Shown here piece after piece: positions 20,931 through 30,535 of a stretch of 64,000 nt of DNA. Under the pieces are notes generated by a model. It was not told where the DNA came from. It did not search any database and saw only the letters and a program-made list of their open reading frames with translations. The stretch's first letter is position 1. Each line of letters begins with the position of its first letter. Origin of the DNA: Rhynchopus sp. YZ270_cl-10 (Eukaryota; Euglenozoa; Diplonemea; Diplonemida; Diplonemidae); NCBI GenBank assembly GCA_964035575.1, contig OZ037903.1, forward strand, positions 1,079,001 through 1,143,000. Reading direction: 5' to 3'. A program made the position numbers and the translations under genes.

Positions 20931-21552
20931 CTCTGAATGGAAAGTACATAAAAATTGGTTTCTTTTTTTGGGCCTTTTTTTGACATTTTTCCACCAGTCT
21001 TTTTTGCGACTCTCGAGTAAGGCGATTCTTTTCCTGGTGAATATCCCCCAGTTGTTCTCCACTAAAATAGAAAACAAAGAAATGGCATTGTACAAGATGA
21101 GTGTATTCATTACATTCAAATTTTCCTCCCCCTTTTTTGCGAGCATCAGTTAAAAAACATACAAAGTGATAACCCTTACCCCGTAAGGTAGAACCTCGTT
21201 TTTTTCTTCTTTCGAAACGTTTATTGTTTTTGCATATCATTGTATTTTTTGTGCGAATTACAATTTTACTCTTCTCTTTTCTCGCAGCTTCTCTTTTGAT
21301 ATTTCTTTGTTGGCCGCCTGGTTTACACATTGTGTCAAACCCTCTTAACCCCAACATTATCATTCAAAAGAAAAGAAGTGAAAAAAAAAATCATCTACGA
21401 AAACCAGGCTATATCATACATTCCAAAAAACCGTATCCTTTTTTTTTTGACAAAAAAAATTCCTCCATACTCGCTCGACCTAGCGAATGATGGTGCGCTT
21501 CAACGGTATCAATTTAATGTGGGCTCCAAAAAAAACAGGATTTTTTCAAGGC

Positions 21553-21588
21553 GACGAAAACACGAGAGGCTTAGGTTATTGCCACCCA
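21553..21588 (+). repeat. Partial family A copy
   Basis: ACACGAGAGGCTTAGGTTATT: loop and right arm only; the left arm is not recognisable. Confidence 0.4.
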
Positions 21589-21616
21589 CGAGTAGCAATA
21601 ACACACAAAATACTAT

Positions 21617-21666
21617 ATAGTGAAGCACACTCTAGGGTGGCTATACTAATACAACCAAGTTTTCAA
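21617..21666 (+). repeat. Family D repeat, copy 2
   Basis: AGTGAAGCACACTCTAGGG, TGGCTATACT, AATACAACCAAGTTTTCAA. It lacks the insertion seen at 18570, so it shows the empty form. Confidence 0.75.
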
Positions 21667-21720
21667 CAAAACAAACGATTGATGAATAAACCAAAGAATA
21701 ACCTCAGACTAAGCATCCTC

Positions 21721-21775
21721 AGATCAGACTGGGCACGAGAGTGCTTAGGTTCATCTTGTAAACCATTCTTTTTTC
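21721..21775 (+). repeat. Family A stem-loop, diverged copy
   Basis: GACTGGGC, ACGAGAG, TGCTTAGGTTCATC, then TTGTAAACCATTC. Pairing is weaker than in the reference copy. Confidence 0.55.
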
Positions 21776-22267
21776 AGGCTTTTTTTTTGATAAAACAACT
21801 TGTTGTCAATTCTAAAAAGATTGGAGGCAGCGCTGCAGGGCAAACAAAACGGATTGAAAAAAACAGAAGCTTGCTTGTTTTCTTTGAGTACTCAATTAAC
21901 CACAACAACCGTACTTCAGTTTAACACATTTTTTCACCTTTTTGTTTTCCCGGCTTTGAGCGCACAAACAAAAGACCCGATCTTTTTTTTTAAATACGGC
22001 CATTCTTGCAATGTATTGATATGATTACCTACCTATAGCAGTTGTATGTATACTGTTGCCGCAGCCCCTTCCCCTGCCCCTTTCATGTGTTTTTGTGCCT
22101 TTTTTGTCTTGGTTCAATTCTTTTCTCTATTTCTCTCTAGTCTTTGGCTTTCAGAGCGTTCCGCCGTTGTGGGTGATTATTTTTTGGGGTGCGAGACTAC
22201 TGTTAGGAATCTGACCCATTTTCTTGGAATTCCCATTAGTTTCAAACCCCAGGCGTTCCATGGTAAA

Positions 22268-22306
22268 GATGTGTGCGCGAGAAGGCATCATTCATCTTAC
22301 AAAAAA
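22268..22306 (+). repeat. Family C stem-loop
   Basis: GATGTGTGCGCGAGAAGGCATCATTCATC followed by TTACAAAAAACTT. The next base begins an inverted-repeat element. Confidence 0.55.
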
Positions 22307-22308
22307 CT

Positions 22309-22411
22309 TACCGTAAACCGCAACAATAGTTGACCGTAAAAAATGTGAAACATTTTCAGTTTTTGGGGAGCGTGGAAACATTATTACGGTACACTATTGT
22401 TACGGTCGGTA
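22309..22411. mobile_element. Fold-back element
   Basis: Left arm TACCG-TAA-ACCGCAACAATAGT...ACCGTAA; right arm is its near complement without the TAA. About 33-nt arms, 103 bp overall. The terminal TA on each side could be a target duplication. Confidence 0.55.
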
Positions 22412-22430
22412 TTTTTTGTTCTTTTTCTGC

Positions 22431-22475
22431 ATATACTTTCAATTCTGTGAACTGAAAGTATATGGAGCTAATTCT
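22431..22475 (+). repeat. Family E stem-loop, copy 1
   Basis: Perfect 9-bp stem ATACTTTCA/TGAAAGTAT around ATTCTGTGAAC, then GGAGCTAATTC. Confidence 0.75.
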
Positions 22476-22493
22476 TGTTTTTTGGTACACCAC

Positions 22494-22673
22494 TGGTACT
22501 CCAGAAATAAAAAATACCAAGTACGCAACAACTACGCACTAAGTACGCAACAAGTACGCAACAAGTACGCAATATAGGGTATTCCTGTATTTTTTTTTTT
22601 CGTGCACAAAGTGCGCAACAAGTACGCAGCAAGTACGCAACAAGTACGCAAAATGGAGTTATCAGGAGTACCA
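22494..22673. mobile_element. TIR element rich in GTACGCAAC units, copy 1
   Basis: Ends TGGTACTCC and GGAGTACCA, flanked by ACCAC on both sides (22489-22493, 22674-22678). The interior has repeated AAGTACGCAAC units around TATAGGGTATTCC. 22777-22790 gives an empty-site-like sequence (GGTACACCACCTG). Confidence 0.8.
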
Positions 22674-22674
22674 A

Positions 22675-22754
22675 CCACCTGCTTTTGCATGAAATTCTGC
22701 GGCCAAGGCTACACGTGGAAAGCACAGGACCGTGTTCTCGTAAAACAGGTGGTT
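22675..22754. mobile_element. Short inverted-repeat element related to the next
   Basis: CCACCTGCTTTTGCATGAAATT on the left resembles the left end of 22785-22870; AAAACAGGTGG closes the right. Terminal match of about 10 bp. Confidence 0.4.
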
Positions 22755-22784
22755 CTCCTGTTGAAATACCTTTTTTGGGTACAC

Positions 22785-22870
22785 CACCTGATTTTACATG
22801 AAATTTGATGGAGTTTGGTGGTATTCAAACCCCCTCCAAACTCTACCAAAATTTCAGACAAAATCAGGTG
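22785..22870. mobile_element. 86-bp fold-back element
   Basis: CACCTGATTTT, TGAAATTT, AGTTTGG on the left; complementary CCAAACT, AAATTTCA, AAAATCAGGTG on the right. About 35 of 40 arm positions pair. Confidence 0.65.
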
Positions 22871-23017
22871 TGGACACTGCCATGGGAACTTTGTATATCA
22901 AGTCACCTTTTTTTAACCCACACACGGTCTCTTCATTCATGCATCACAAAGAAAGCCAACCTCTACAGAGCTGTGCTCTATATTTTTTTTCTGCGTTTTT
23001 GTTTCTTCTTTTCCAGA

Positions 23018-23056
23018 GATGTATGTGTGTGCAATACGATGCACATTCACTCTTCA
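23018..23056 (+). repeat. Family C stem-loop, longer loop
   Basis: GTGTGTGC, loop AATACGA, TGCACATTCAC. The stem is intact but the loop differs from ACGAGAG. Confidence 0.45.
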
Positions 23057-23251
23057 CCATGAAAGTTTTCTTGCATAAAACAAACGCATTTTTTTTAAAT
23101 GTTGGAGACTTATGTCACCTGCCAACTTTTCTCATTTAAAGTCTTGTTGTACCCCACCCAACGAGGGAAGTTTTTTATTCTTAATACTGCACACTCTTCC
23201 CTAACCTTCACAACGACATTGTAACTGGAGTATTTCCCCCCCCCCCCCGAG

Positions 23252-23290
23252 ATAAGTCACGAAAGGGCTTTGTATTTCAAAAATCAGTTT
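23252..23290 (+). repeat. Family G stem-loop
   Basis: AAGTCACGAAAGGGCTTTGTA then TTTCAAAAATC. The left arm has lost GTACACTG. Confidence 0.45.
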
Positions 23291-24646
23291 TTAGTTTTAT
23301 TCGTGACAGAGTCTTTAGAAGTAATCCCCTTTTAAAATTTTCTTTTCTAAAAAGATGGGAACATTTTTGTTGATCCCTCACCATATACTATCAATGTATT
23401 GATTGCATATGATGGAAAATTTTTTCTTCTATTTTCTTTTCGTTCGATGGACCGTACGTATCTCTCTAAATATTCCTTTTAGAGGTCAGAAAGGTGTGTC
23501 ACATTTTTTTTTTCGACCTTGTTTTGTTCTTCTGGGAAAAAAGGGAGTGCAGTTGTTGGTGCAATCTCCACTCCTTTTTTTTCCTTCTCAAAAATAAAAA
23601 AACTGATGCTCTTTTTCCATTTGTCCCTCCCGCAAAAAAAAGCAACTGATTATTGAAAACTGGCAACACCTTTAGTTGTCTATAACCCAATGAACATTTG
23701 TCCCTCCCCCCAATTGTTTGCCCAAACTATTCTTTGCTGCGAAACTCTATGTTTTGCCGTCTTTCTCTCATACAGTATTTTTTTTTTGCTTTTTTTTTTT
23801 TCGTTCTTGGAAAAAAACACGTCCCTTTTATAATGCGAGATGATTATTCTATTGTATCCAGTGCTCCTTCTTTTGGCCGTAAAACAAAGAAATTAATGGA
23901 ACATTTTTATTAAAGGTGTCCACACCTTCAACTTCTCTTTTTATTTGGTACAGATGAGTAACGCAAAAAAAAACGCAGTGTTACGCTTCCATCCTTGTTT
24001 TACAATATCAAAAGAACTCGGTGTGTGGGAAATGTAGGGGGAATGGAAAGTACCGTACAAGAACTGACACGCCTTTTCTTGTGGTACGTTTCCTGCCCCA
24101 CGGCCCAGCTGAGGTATCATCTTATAAAGCCATTTTCCTTTCATTTTTTTCGTGTTTTCCTTCAAATAACAAAAACGGTCATCTCCTTTCCTCATTTCCC
24201 ATGAATCTAACTCATTTCCCGAAACCATTCACCTCCCCCCTCCGCCACTATTGTTCCTCCCCGGATTAGTGGCTCAGGGATTGGCTCCACTACAGCCTTT
24301 TCCACGCAGCAAAGAAAACGGGGGAGGACGCACCCCAGCCGGAACGAACGACTCGCAGTCCCCTCATAATTTTAGTTCCCCGGTGTCTCCAATGATCTTG
24401 GTGTGTTTTTTTCGTTGTGTTTCCACTCAAACAACCCTACCCTAGCACACACACACACAGAATCGGAGGGAAAGGGGTAACGGTTTCCCCCACATACACA
24501 GAAGGGTGCGAACAGCACTTGGTACACACAGCACAAGGCAGTACTGGGGCGGGGGTGGGGTCTTGTATTAGGGATCACACATCCGCTGAGTCCCCACAGC
24601 CTCCCACCACCTCTCGCACCGACAACGTGCTCGGCACAACGCCACA

Positions 24647-26767
24647 ATGGCCGACCGATCGCAGATTGAGATGACCGCGTTTGGGGCACAGCCTGCTTCG
24701 CCACTCTCCCCGGTGCAGCTGGACGACAAGCAGCAGTTGCTGCAGCCCAAGCCTATCACCGACCCGAGGTTCAAAGCGTTTGCACATTGTCCTGATGTGC
24801 TGTACATTCAGGAGGTTTTGAAGGTATGCACATCAACCCTTTCTCCCTGAACCCCTTCCTTTAACAGTACTGCAGCACCTTCGGAGTGACGACAAAACCT
24901 CGTGTGTTGATCCTGCGTCCCAAGCAGGTCCTGCTTGCACAGCAGCAGGCAGGGAACGCTGCCATCCGTCGCATGATCCAAATCAACAAGATCAAAACTG
25001 TTATCATCGAGCGTGGCCCCAATGCGGACCTGGTGGCAATTCTCTCCGACAACGAGCCTGCACTCAAGCTCGAGCTCAACCGCACAATCCCTGATGCGAC
25101 ACGCTTTGTGAAGACACTACACGCAGTCGCAGAAGCGAACGGCCGTTCCATTGAAATCGCCCGTGCACCTGGCCCTGGGAAGACCTCGCAGCAGGACGGC
25201 GTCAACGCGCGGGTAGGGAAGAACCTGCTGAAGAAGCCAAAGGGGTACGTCAGCGCGACAAACACGCTTAAGAAGGTCGAGGACCAGTGCGCGAGGGAGA
25301 AGAAGTCCTTCCCCAGCCCGCCAACCAACCTCCCTACATACCCGAACTCACCGCTGAACAAGAAGCCTGCAGCGCTCCCCGCTGTGCCAGAGCATTCGTC
25401 TGCCTTTGCCGCTGCCGCACCCCCAAAGGACAGCTCCTTCAACCCACACTCCCCGCTCTCTGCCGCCTCACCCCCAGTCCACCCCGTCAAGCCCGATCCA
25501 GTCACCATGGCTGACAGATACGACACGCCTGTTGCAGAGCCCGAGGTTGTGCCGCTTCTGCACAGCCCACCGCATGCTCCCGTAGAGTCGCCCCCAGGCT
25601 CGCCCCCGCCAGAGGCAGTGGACTTCGGTGCGCAGACGGACCCTAGGCAGTACCCCACACCCATGGAGCAGCCGCTGCTGTTGGAGGAGGATGTGTCGCC
25701 ACCGTCGATGTCGTCACAGCAGAGACAGGAGCGTGAGAGGCAGCAGGTGCTGCAGCAGCACCAACAACAGCAACAGTACCAGGTGTACTATGAGCAGGTG
25801 GCCGCCTCCCAGCAGGCGCAGCTGCAGCAGCAGCTGTATGCACAGCAGCAGGCGCAGGCACAGCAATACGCACAACAGCAGCAGCAGGCGCAGCTTCAGA
25901 TGCAGCAACACTACTCACCACCGCACAGCCCAGCATACCCGGAGGTCCTTCATAAGTATGTCTATTTATCTATGCCCCATTTGCCTCTTCTCAACACATC
26001 ATTCCAGGAACAGAGTTGCCGTCTCCCTAGACGACTGCGAATACGTTGCCAACGCACGCACCAGAACACAAAGCATTGGGCAGTACTCTGCGGCCTCCCC
26101 GTATGAGTCGCCCCCAGAGTCGCCCACCGAGCTGCCGGTTCGTTCGTTCAGTCCGAACAACACCGGAGCGATGCTGCAGTCCATGACCGAAGGGTTTGAG
26201 CGTGAGGTATGTACACCCCCTACTCACCAAGGCTCATCGCATACGTCGTCCACAGATCGCGGACCTTGAGGAACGCAACCGCAACCTCCGCACCGATCTC
26301 GCCAAGGAGAAGGAGTCCAAACACAAAGGCGAGCTTTCACTGCAGCAGAAGGTATCCCACATCCTCCTCCCTCCCCCGCCCCACCCCAAACCTAACAGAT
26401 CACCGATTTGTACGTCCGTGTGGAGCAGCAGCAGAAAATGATTGATATGTACGAACAGAGGGATTCCCTGCGGGAGAAGATCTCCGCAGGTGTGGACAAG
26501 GCACATAGGGTGCAGGGGCAGTACCAGGCGCCGGTGGCGACACCGCCGAGGGTGGGGGTTGCGTCTGTGCACTCGCCGGTGCATGTGGCGTCGTTGCCGG
26601 CCTACAGTACACCTGTGTACTCGCCGCAGTCGTCGCAAGTCCCGACCTCGCATGTGCGCTCTGTCACCACACCACACAACCCCCACCACCACGGCCCCGC
26701 CACCACCTCCTCCTCCCCAGTCCAAAACGCGAGGAAGGCTTCGTCGCGGCTGCTTGACATAATATAA
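24647..26767 (+). CDS. PH-like domain protein with long Pro/Gln-rich tail and short coiled coil
   Basis: Exons 24647-24823, 24868-25955, 26008-26206, 26256-26351 and 26399-26767; introns 44, 52, 49 and 47 nt; 642 residues. Residues about 45-165 form a PH-like module (IQEVLK, intron, Y...PRVLILRPKQVLL...), matching the gene at 17267 in sequence block and intron site. Then follow a Pro-rich stretch (about 200-330), a Gln run (about 340-420, from CAG-rich DNA at 25735-25915) and a charged helix across exons 4 and 5 (DLEERNRNLR ... VEQQQKMIDMYEQR). The C-terminus reads ASSRLLDII. It could be a scaffold; partners are unknown. Confidence 0.78.
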
Positions 26768-26937
26768 GAGGAGGGGGGGGTTGTTTTTTGTGTTCAAGAA
26801 CTGACTTAAGATCTCAGCGACTTTTACTGTCAGTAAATGGACAATTGGAGGTTCTTCGGGGGGTCGAATATCTCAACCCCCTGAAAGGGGATGTGGGAAG
26901 TTTGATTGGAATTTGAGATTTGAAAATGTTGGGTTCA

Positions 26938-26993
26938 GGTGACTAAGCACGGAAAGGTTTAGGGTCATCTCACCAAACATTTCTTTCTTTTCC
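26938..26993 (+). repeat. Family A stem-loop
   Basis: GGTGACTAAGC, ACGGAAA, GGTTTAGGGTCATC, then CACCAAACATTTC. The loop has changed from ACGAGAG. Confidence 0.65.
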
Positions 26994-27285
26994 TTGTTGT
27001 GTATTTGTGCGTTTTGAAAAATCAGTTACAGAGTAAATCTCGGAAGAGCACTAAGTATTGTCCCCTAGAGATTAAAAAATAAATAATCATGGGGGTTTTC
27101 TTCTTCAGCTTCGTCGAATTGTTCTGTTTTTTTATTGTATCATGTTCTCATCCATTTGTATTAAACCCTTAGTCCTTTCCCTTTTAGTTAGATGCCTTTT
27201 TTTTTTTGGGGGGAGGAGAACACTGACATGATTTTGGTGGTCGACTTGAACCCCGTTTGATCGATAGCTATTTTTTTTTTCCCCT

Positions 27286-27332
27286 CTCAAATACTTTCAA
27301 TTCTGTGAACTGAAAGTAGATGAATCTAATTT
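27286..27332 (+). repeat. Family E stem-loop, copy 2
   Basis: TACTTTCA/TGAAAGTA stem around ATTCTGTGAAC, followed by GATGAATCTAATTTC. Confidence 0.75.
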
Positions 27333-27632
27333 CCCTCATGCACGGTGGAGTCCGCCCCAAAAGGGACCGCCCATTTTGGGCTGATTCCACCCGAGTGTAC
27401 TGCCGTTTTATTCAGAGGGTATTGCGCCACATCAAGTGAAGCCCAATCCTATCCTTTTGTGTCACCTTTTTGTTTCCAGTTTTTTTGCATGCTGTTATTA
27501 CTGGATGTAGAAACCGGCGTAAAATCGAAGTTTCTCTCCCCCTCATATTCCCCAAAAAAAAAAATCATCGAAACAAAAAAATCCTCCCCACTTTTATCCA
27601 AACCCCTTTCCCTTCCAACTCCACTTTAAATA

Positions 27633-27668
27633 TTCACTGTCATAAGAGGGCTTTGTATTTCAATTTTA
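27633..27668 (+). repeat. Family G stem-loop, partial
   Basis: TTCACTGTCATAAGAGGGC, TTTGTATTTCAA. The loop reads ATAAGAG. Confidence 0.5.
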
Positions 27669-27819
27669 AAAACCACCTCGGTTTTTAAAAGCGTTTTTTT
27701 TTGTCCTTTCAACTTCTCCTCAAAATCCCAAAAAAAGATTATCCAAAAAATCCAGAAAAAATGTGATTTTATCTCATTTTGTTTCGTTTCTTTGAAAAAA
27801 ATTGCTTTGCTTCTTTTTG

Positions 27820-28641
27820 ATGACATTGTACAAAGCACAAAAACTTCTTCGCAGAGGAGAACGCGACGACTTGGTACGATGTCAGCACTGTGCGTACACT
27901 GCGGTTTACCAAGGCTCTATGGAGGTCCACATTGCACGGTACCACTCCACACCTACACCTACATGCGATAGCTACGAACAGATTGCCTATGGGGTACGAA
28001 CTGAACTAGAAGGGGGTGGACCTAGGTCTCCTGCATTGGGAAGACGGGTGGTGCAGACGTCACAAAACGAACGTCTCCGGAATAGGCTTTTACATGATGT
28101 AGACAGCGCGCGGCACGTTCAGGTGTCGTCTGCTGTATTAGGTAAGCCTTGCTCCGTGCTGTGCCAGACTCCGCAAAAGCAGAGTAAAGGAGGAAACCAC
28201 CGAAGTTCTTGTGTTGGCAGTCCGTTGGTTGACATAGGGTATTGGTCGCGAGGTGAGGGGCGTACCCCACATCCACCGGTTCCTCCAGAATGTCCGCGAT
28301 CTCCAGCGTATATTGCAGGGACGACGAATGGTGTTGCAGATGAGGCTGACTGGCGGGGGTCACTTCGCGCGCCGCAGCCGTTGGCACAGCTTTGTACAGA
28401 AGGTTCGACGCTGATGACGCGAGCGGAGTTTGTGATGCCCATGGACAGACAGAGGAAGGTTGTGTCGCCTAGGGTCAAAAAGGCTGTGAGGCCGAAGGAG
28501 GAGAAGACAGTGTCCCCGAAGAGGAGGGTGGTGGTGGTCGAGAGAGGGGAAAGGGAGGGGAAGAGCGTGCCCTCGCCGTTGGAGGCGTATTTCATGGCAG
28601 ATGCGGCGTCGGTGGTGGTAAGGGAGTCGTCGCGGTGTTGA
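27820..28641 (+). CDS. C2H2 zinc-finger protein
   Basis: Single frame of 273 residues from the first ATG; the frame also runs 18 nt upstream of this ATG but without another ATG. One zinc finger sits near the N-terminus: C-x2-C-x12-H-x4-H in RCQHCAYTAVYQGSMEVHIA and following residues (about 21-43). The remainder is low in hydrophobics and rich in Pro, Ser and Arg. A basic segment near the end (RKVVSPRVKKAVRPKEEKTV) may be a nuclear signal. Beyond the finger I recognise nothing. A nucleic-acid-binding role is likely for a C2H2 module but untested; an upstream exon cannot be excluded. Confidence 0.6.
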   Translation: MTLYKAQKLLRRGERDDLVRCQHCAYTAVYQGSMEVHIARYHSTPTPTCDSYEQIAYGVRTELEGGGPRSPALGRRVVQTSQNERLRNRLLHDVDSARHVQVSSAVLGKPCSVLCQTPQKQSKGGNHRSSCVGSPLVDIGYWSRGEGRTPHPPVPPECPRSPAYIAGTTNGVADEADWRGSLRAPQPLAQLCTEGSTLMTRAEFVMPMDRQRKVVSPRVKKAVRPKEEKTVSPKRRVVVVERGEREGKSVPSPLEAYFMADAASVVVRESSRC

Positions 28642-29345
28642 GTGTTGGAGGTGGAGGTGAGGTGGAAAATCTGTTATGTTAGCGTCCTCATCTGAGCATC
28701 ACCGCCTGTCGATTGTAAAGGTGGCGAAGCGAGAGTCGTAGAGGGTTATCTCAGTCTCGTGTTTTGCATTCTTTTCGTTTCGTCAAGAAAAGAATGTATG
28801 AAATAATAGATGAGTGTGGCGAGGCATCTTCATCTTTCCAACTTTTGTTCTGTATCTAGCCTTCGAATGGGGAGAAATGTGTGTGTTTTTTTTATAAAGC
28901 CCCGCCAGGTATTGCATTTGCTCATCTTTCTTTTCTCCTTCCCATCAATTTTTTGAACTGTATTTGTAGATTAAACACAATGCTGGCATTTATTTTGCAA
29001 TGTTTTTCCCCACCTCAAATAGCTCCCTCAACTCTCACCCAACTACACTACTCACCCAGATTCTACACAAAACACTGAACACACTAAAAAAAAGCTACGG
29101 CAAGCAAACCTATACAACCTTTAGGTTACTGATCAACAGACCCATTAAGGTCGTCTTTATCAACCTATCCTTTCTCCCCCCTTCCGCTCGCATTGGTTCT
29201 ATTTGAAGGCATTGTTACGGAGATTCTTGAAAAAAAATTGTTAACGTAAAACGGTTCCCTAGATTCTAGCAAAACGGCGAATTTATTGCAAAATACGTTG
29301 AAGTCAACAGAGTTTCGTTTGCGGTGTTGGAGTTAACAAAAAACG
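28642..29345 (+). other. Spacer
   Basis: Apart from the hairpin at 28767-28796 I see no gene or repeat family. The sequence becomes A-rich towards the next start codon. Confidence 0.5.
28767..28796 (+). terminator. Hairpin downstream of the C2H2 gene
   Basis: Perfect 10-bp stem CATTCTTTTC/GAAAAGAATG with a 10-nt loop, 125 nt after the stop codon. A role in 3'-end formation is speculative. Confidence 0.35.
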
Positions 29346-30032
29346 ATGATACCAGCGTTCCGGAGGGAGCGTATTGAGCGGGAGCAGAAGAGGAGGGGTT
29401 CAGTGCAGGCGTTGCCTGTTGATGTGGCCCCGGTGGTAGCTACAGGGACGCAGTCTGCAAAACGTCGTCGTGTTGCGTCGCAGCAGCAACTCCAACGCGT
29501 CTTTGCTGCAGAACACTTTCTCTCTGCAGGAGCCTTCGACGGTATCCTCGCTGGCCCTGCGGAGACGCAGGACAGTCGGGCCAGCTTTGTTCTGGTGCTG
29601 CCGAGCGACGTGCTGTGCTACATCTTCGCGTTTCTCCCGCTGTTCCCTTCGCTTGGGTATTTGCGGAGGGTGGGGTCTGTGTTCCGTAGGGTGCTCTCGC
29701 TTGCGCAGTATTGGGGTGTGCGGGAGGCAGGGAAGGTGCCGACACCGGTCCCAGGTGGTGCGACGCCAGAGAGGGTGCATGTCTGGCGGTATGTGGAGTG
29801 GCGGTGCGCACTGTGCTTCCGTGCCTGTGTGCTCTGGGAGCATGTGACCCTCGTGCGGCCCTTCAAATGCACGATGTGTGCAGACTGTCTCGACACCTGC
29901 TTCGATGCACTCCCAGTAGGTGATAGGCGAAAGGGTGGAGGGATCATTACAACGCGGAACCGACAACGATACGTCCTGGTCAGGTGGCTGGGGAAGGGGC
30001 TCGATCCGTTGGGGTTGTTGAAGTTGTTGTGA
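29346..30032 (+). CDS. F-box protein with Cys-rich C-terminal region
   Basis: Single exon, 228 residues. An F-box lies at about 83-127 (LPSDVLCYIFAFLPLF, then LRRVGSVFRRV), the usual Skp1-binding signature. Upstream is a basic stretch with a possible nuclear signal (AKRRRVA). Downstream is CALC ... CTMC ... C (about 151-182), which could bind zinc. F-box proteins are substrate adaptors of SCF ubiquitin ligases; here the substrate-binding part would be the short Cys-rich tail. There is no leucine-rich repeat, WD or kelch domain. The length is short for the family, but both ends look natural. Confidence 0.75.
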   Translation: MIPAFRRERIEREQKRRGSVQALPVDVAPVVATGTQSAKRRRVASQQQLQRVFAAEHFLSAGAFDGILAGPAETQDSRASFVLVLPSDVLCYIFAFLPLFPSLGYLRRVGSVFRRVLSLAQYWGVREAGKVPTPVPGGATPERVHVWRYVEWRCALCFRACVLWEHVTLVRPFKCTMCADCLDTCFDALPVGDRRKGGGIITTRNRQRYVLVRWLGKGLDPLGLLKLL

Positions 30033-30535
30033 GGAGCATGTGTACGTCGACGTATTTATAAAATAGCGGAAATACTGAAACTTTAAATCTGGCTCCATCT
30101 GTTGCAGTGTCGAAACAACATCGTTGTATGTGCATACGTCCGTCGAGGTGTGTGCACTCTGATCCCTTCATGTGAAGTACAGTTCCACGAGACTTTTTTT
30201 TTCTTCGACCCCACGCTTTTGCGCTTTTCGGTGCAAACACAAACAAATCACACTTTCCAATTTCTTAACATTTCCACCACCTCACCTCATCCCACCCCAC
30301 CCCCCTCCCCTTCAACTCTACCAAAGGAAAACACCCCCCCTTTCACCCCCTCATGACTATGTAACGAATAAGCAACATAAGGGCCCATCCAGCTACACCA
30401 AAAAGGGAGTTAAAAGACAACCGATCTGCCACACCAATTAGCGCACAAGGACGCATCACTTTTCTTTGGTGGCTAAAGAGGTGGCTGAGGAGGCTTAGGA
30501 TCATCTTACAAACTTTTCTTTCTTTTCCCTAAGGG
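30033..30535 (+). other. Spacer ending in a family A copy next to the following gene
   Basis: C- and T-rich. It has a small palindrome TACGTCGACGTA at about 30041-30052 and the family A copy described next. No gene. Confidence 0.55.
30468..30533 (+). repeat. Family A stem-loop abutting a start codon
   Basis: GGTGGCTAAAG ... GGAGGCTTAGGATCATC, then TTACAAAC, TTTTCTTTC and TTTTCCCTAAG; the ATG of the next gene begins 2 nt later. The tail reads like an AAC box, a pyrimidine tract and an AG acceptor. Confidence 0.7.

Larger units (their letters stand above)
18039..24646 (+). other. 6.6-kb gene-free spacer packed with dispersed elements
   Basis: No open frame here has coding character. It holds family A, C, D, E, F, G, I and J copies and at least six inverted-repeat elements, listed separately. 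The long stretch 23290-24646 shows little beyond T-rich sequence and a possible family A remnant at 24097-24150 (ATCATCTTATAAAG). Confidence 0.65.
26768..27819 (+). other. Spacer with family A, E and G copies
   Basis: No supported gene. A GC-rich hairpin region lies at about 26850-26890 (CCCCCTGAAAGGGG). The rest is T-rich. Confidence 0.6.

Noticed and set aside
22530-22650. CRISPR-like array of GTACGCAAC units
   Set aside because: Units are about 11 nt and directly adjacent, without uniform spacers. They are internal repeats of a TIR element with clear ends.
27802-27819. Extending the C2H2 gene upstream
   Set aside because: The extension starts with TTG, not ATG, in a T-rich spacer; the first ATG is at 27820.
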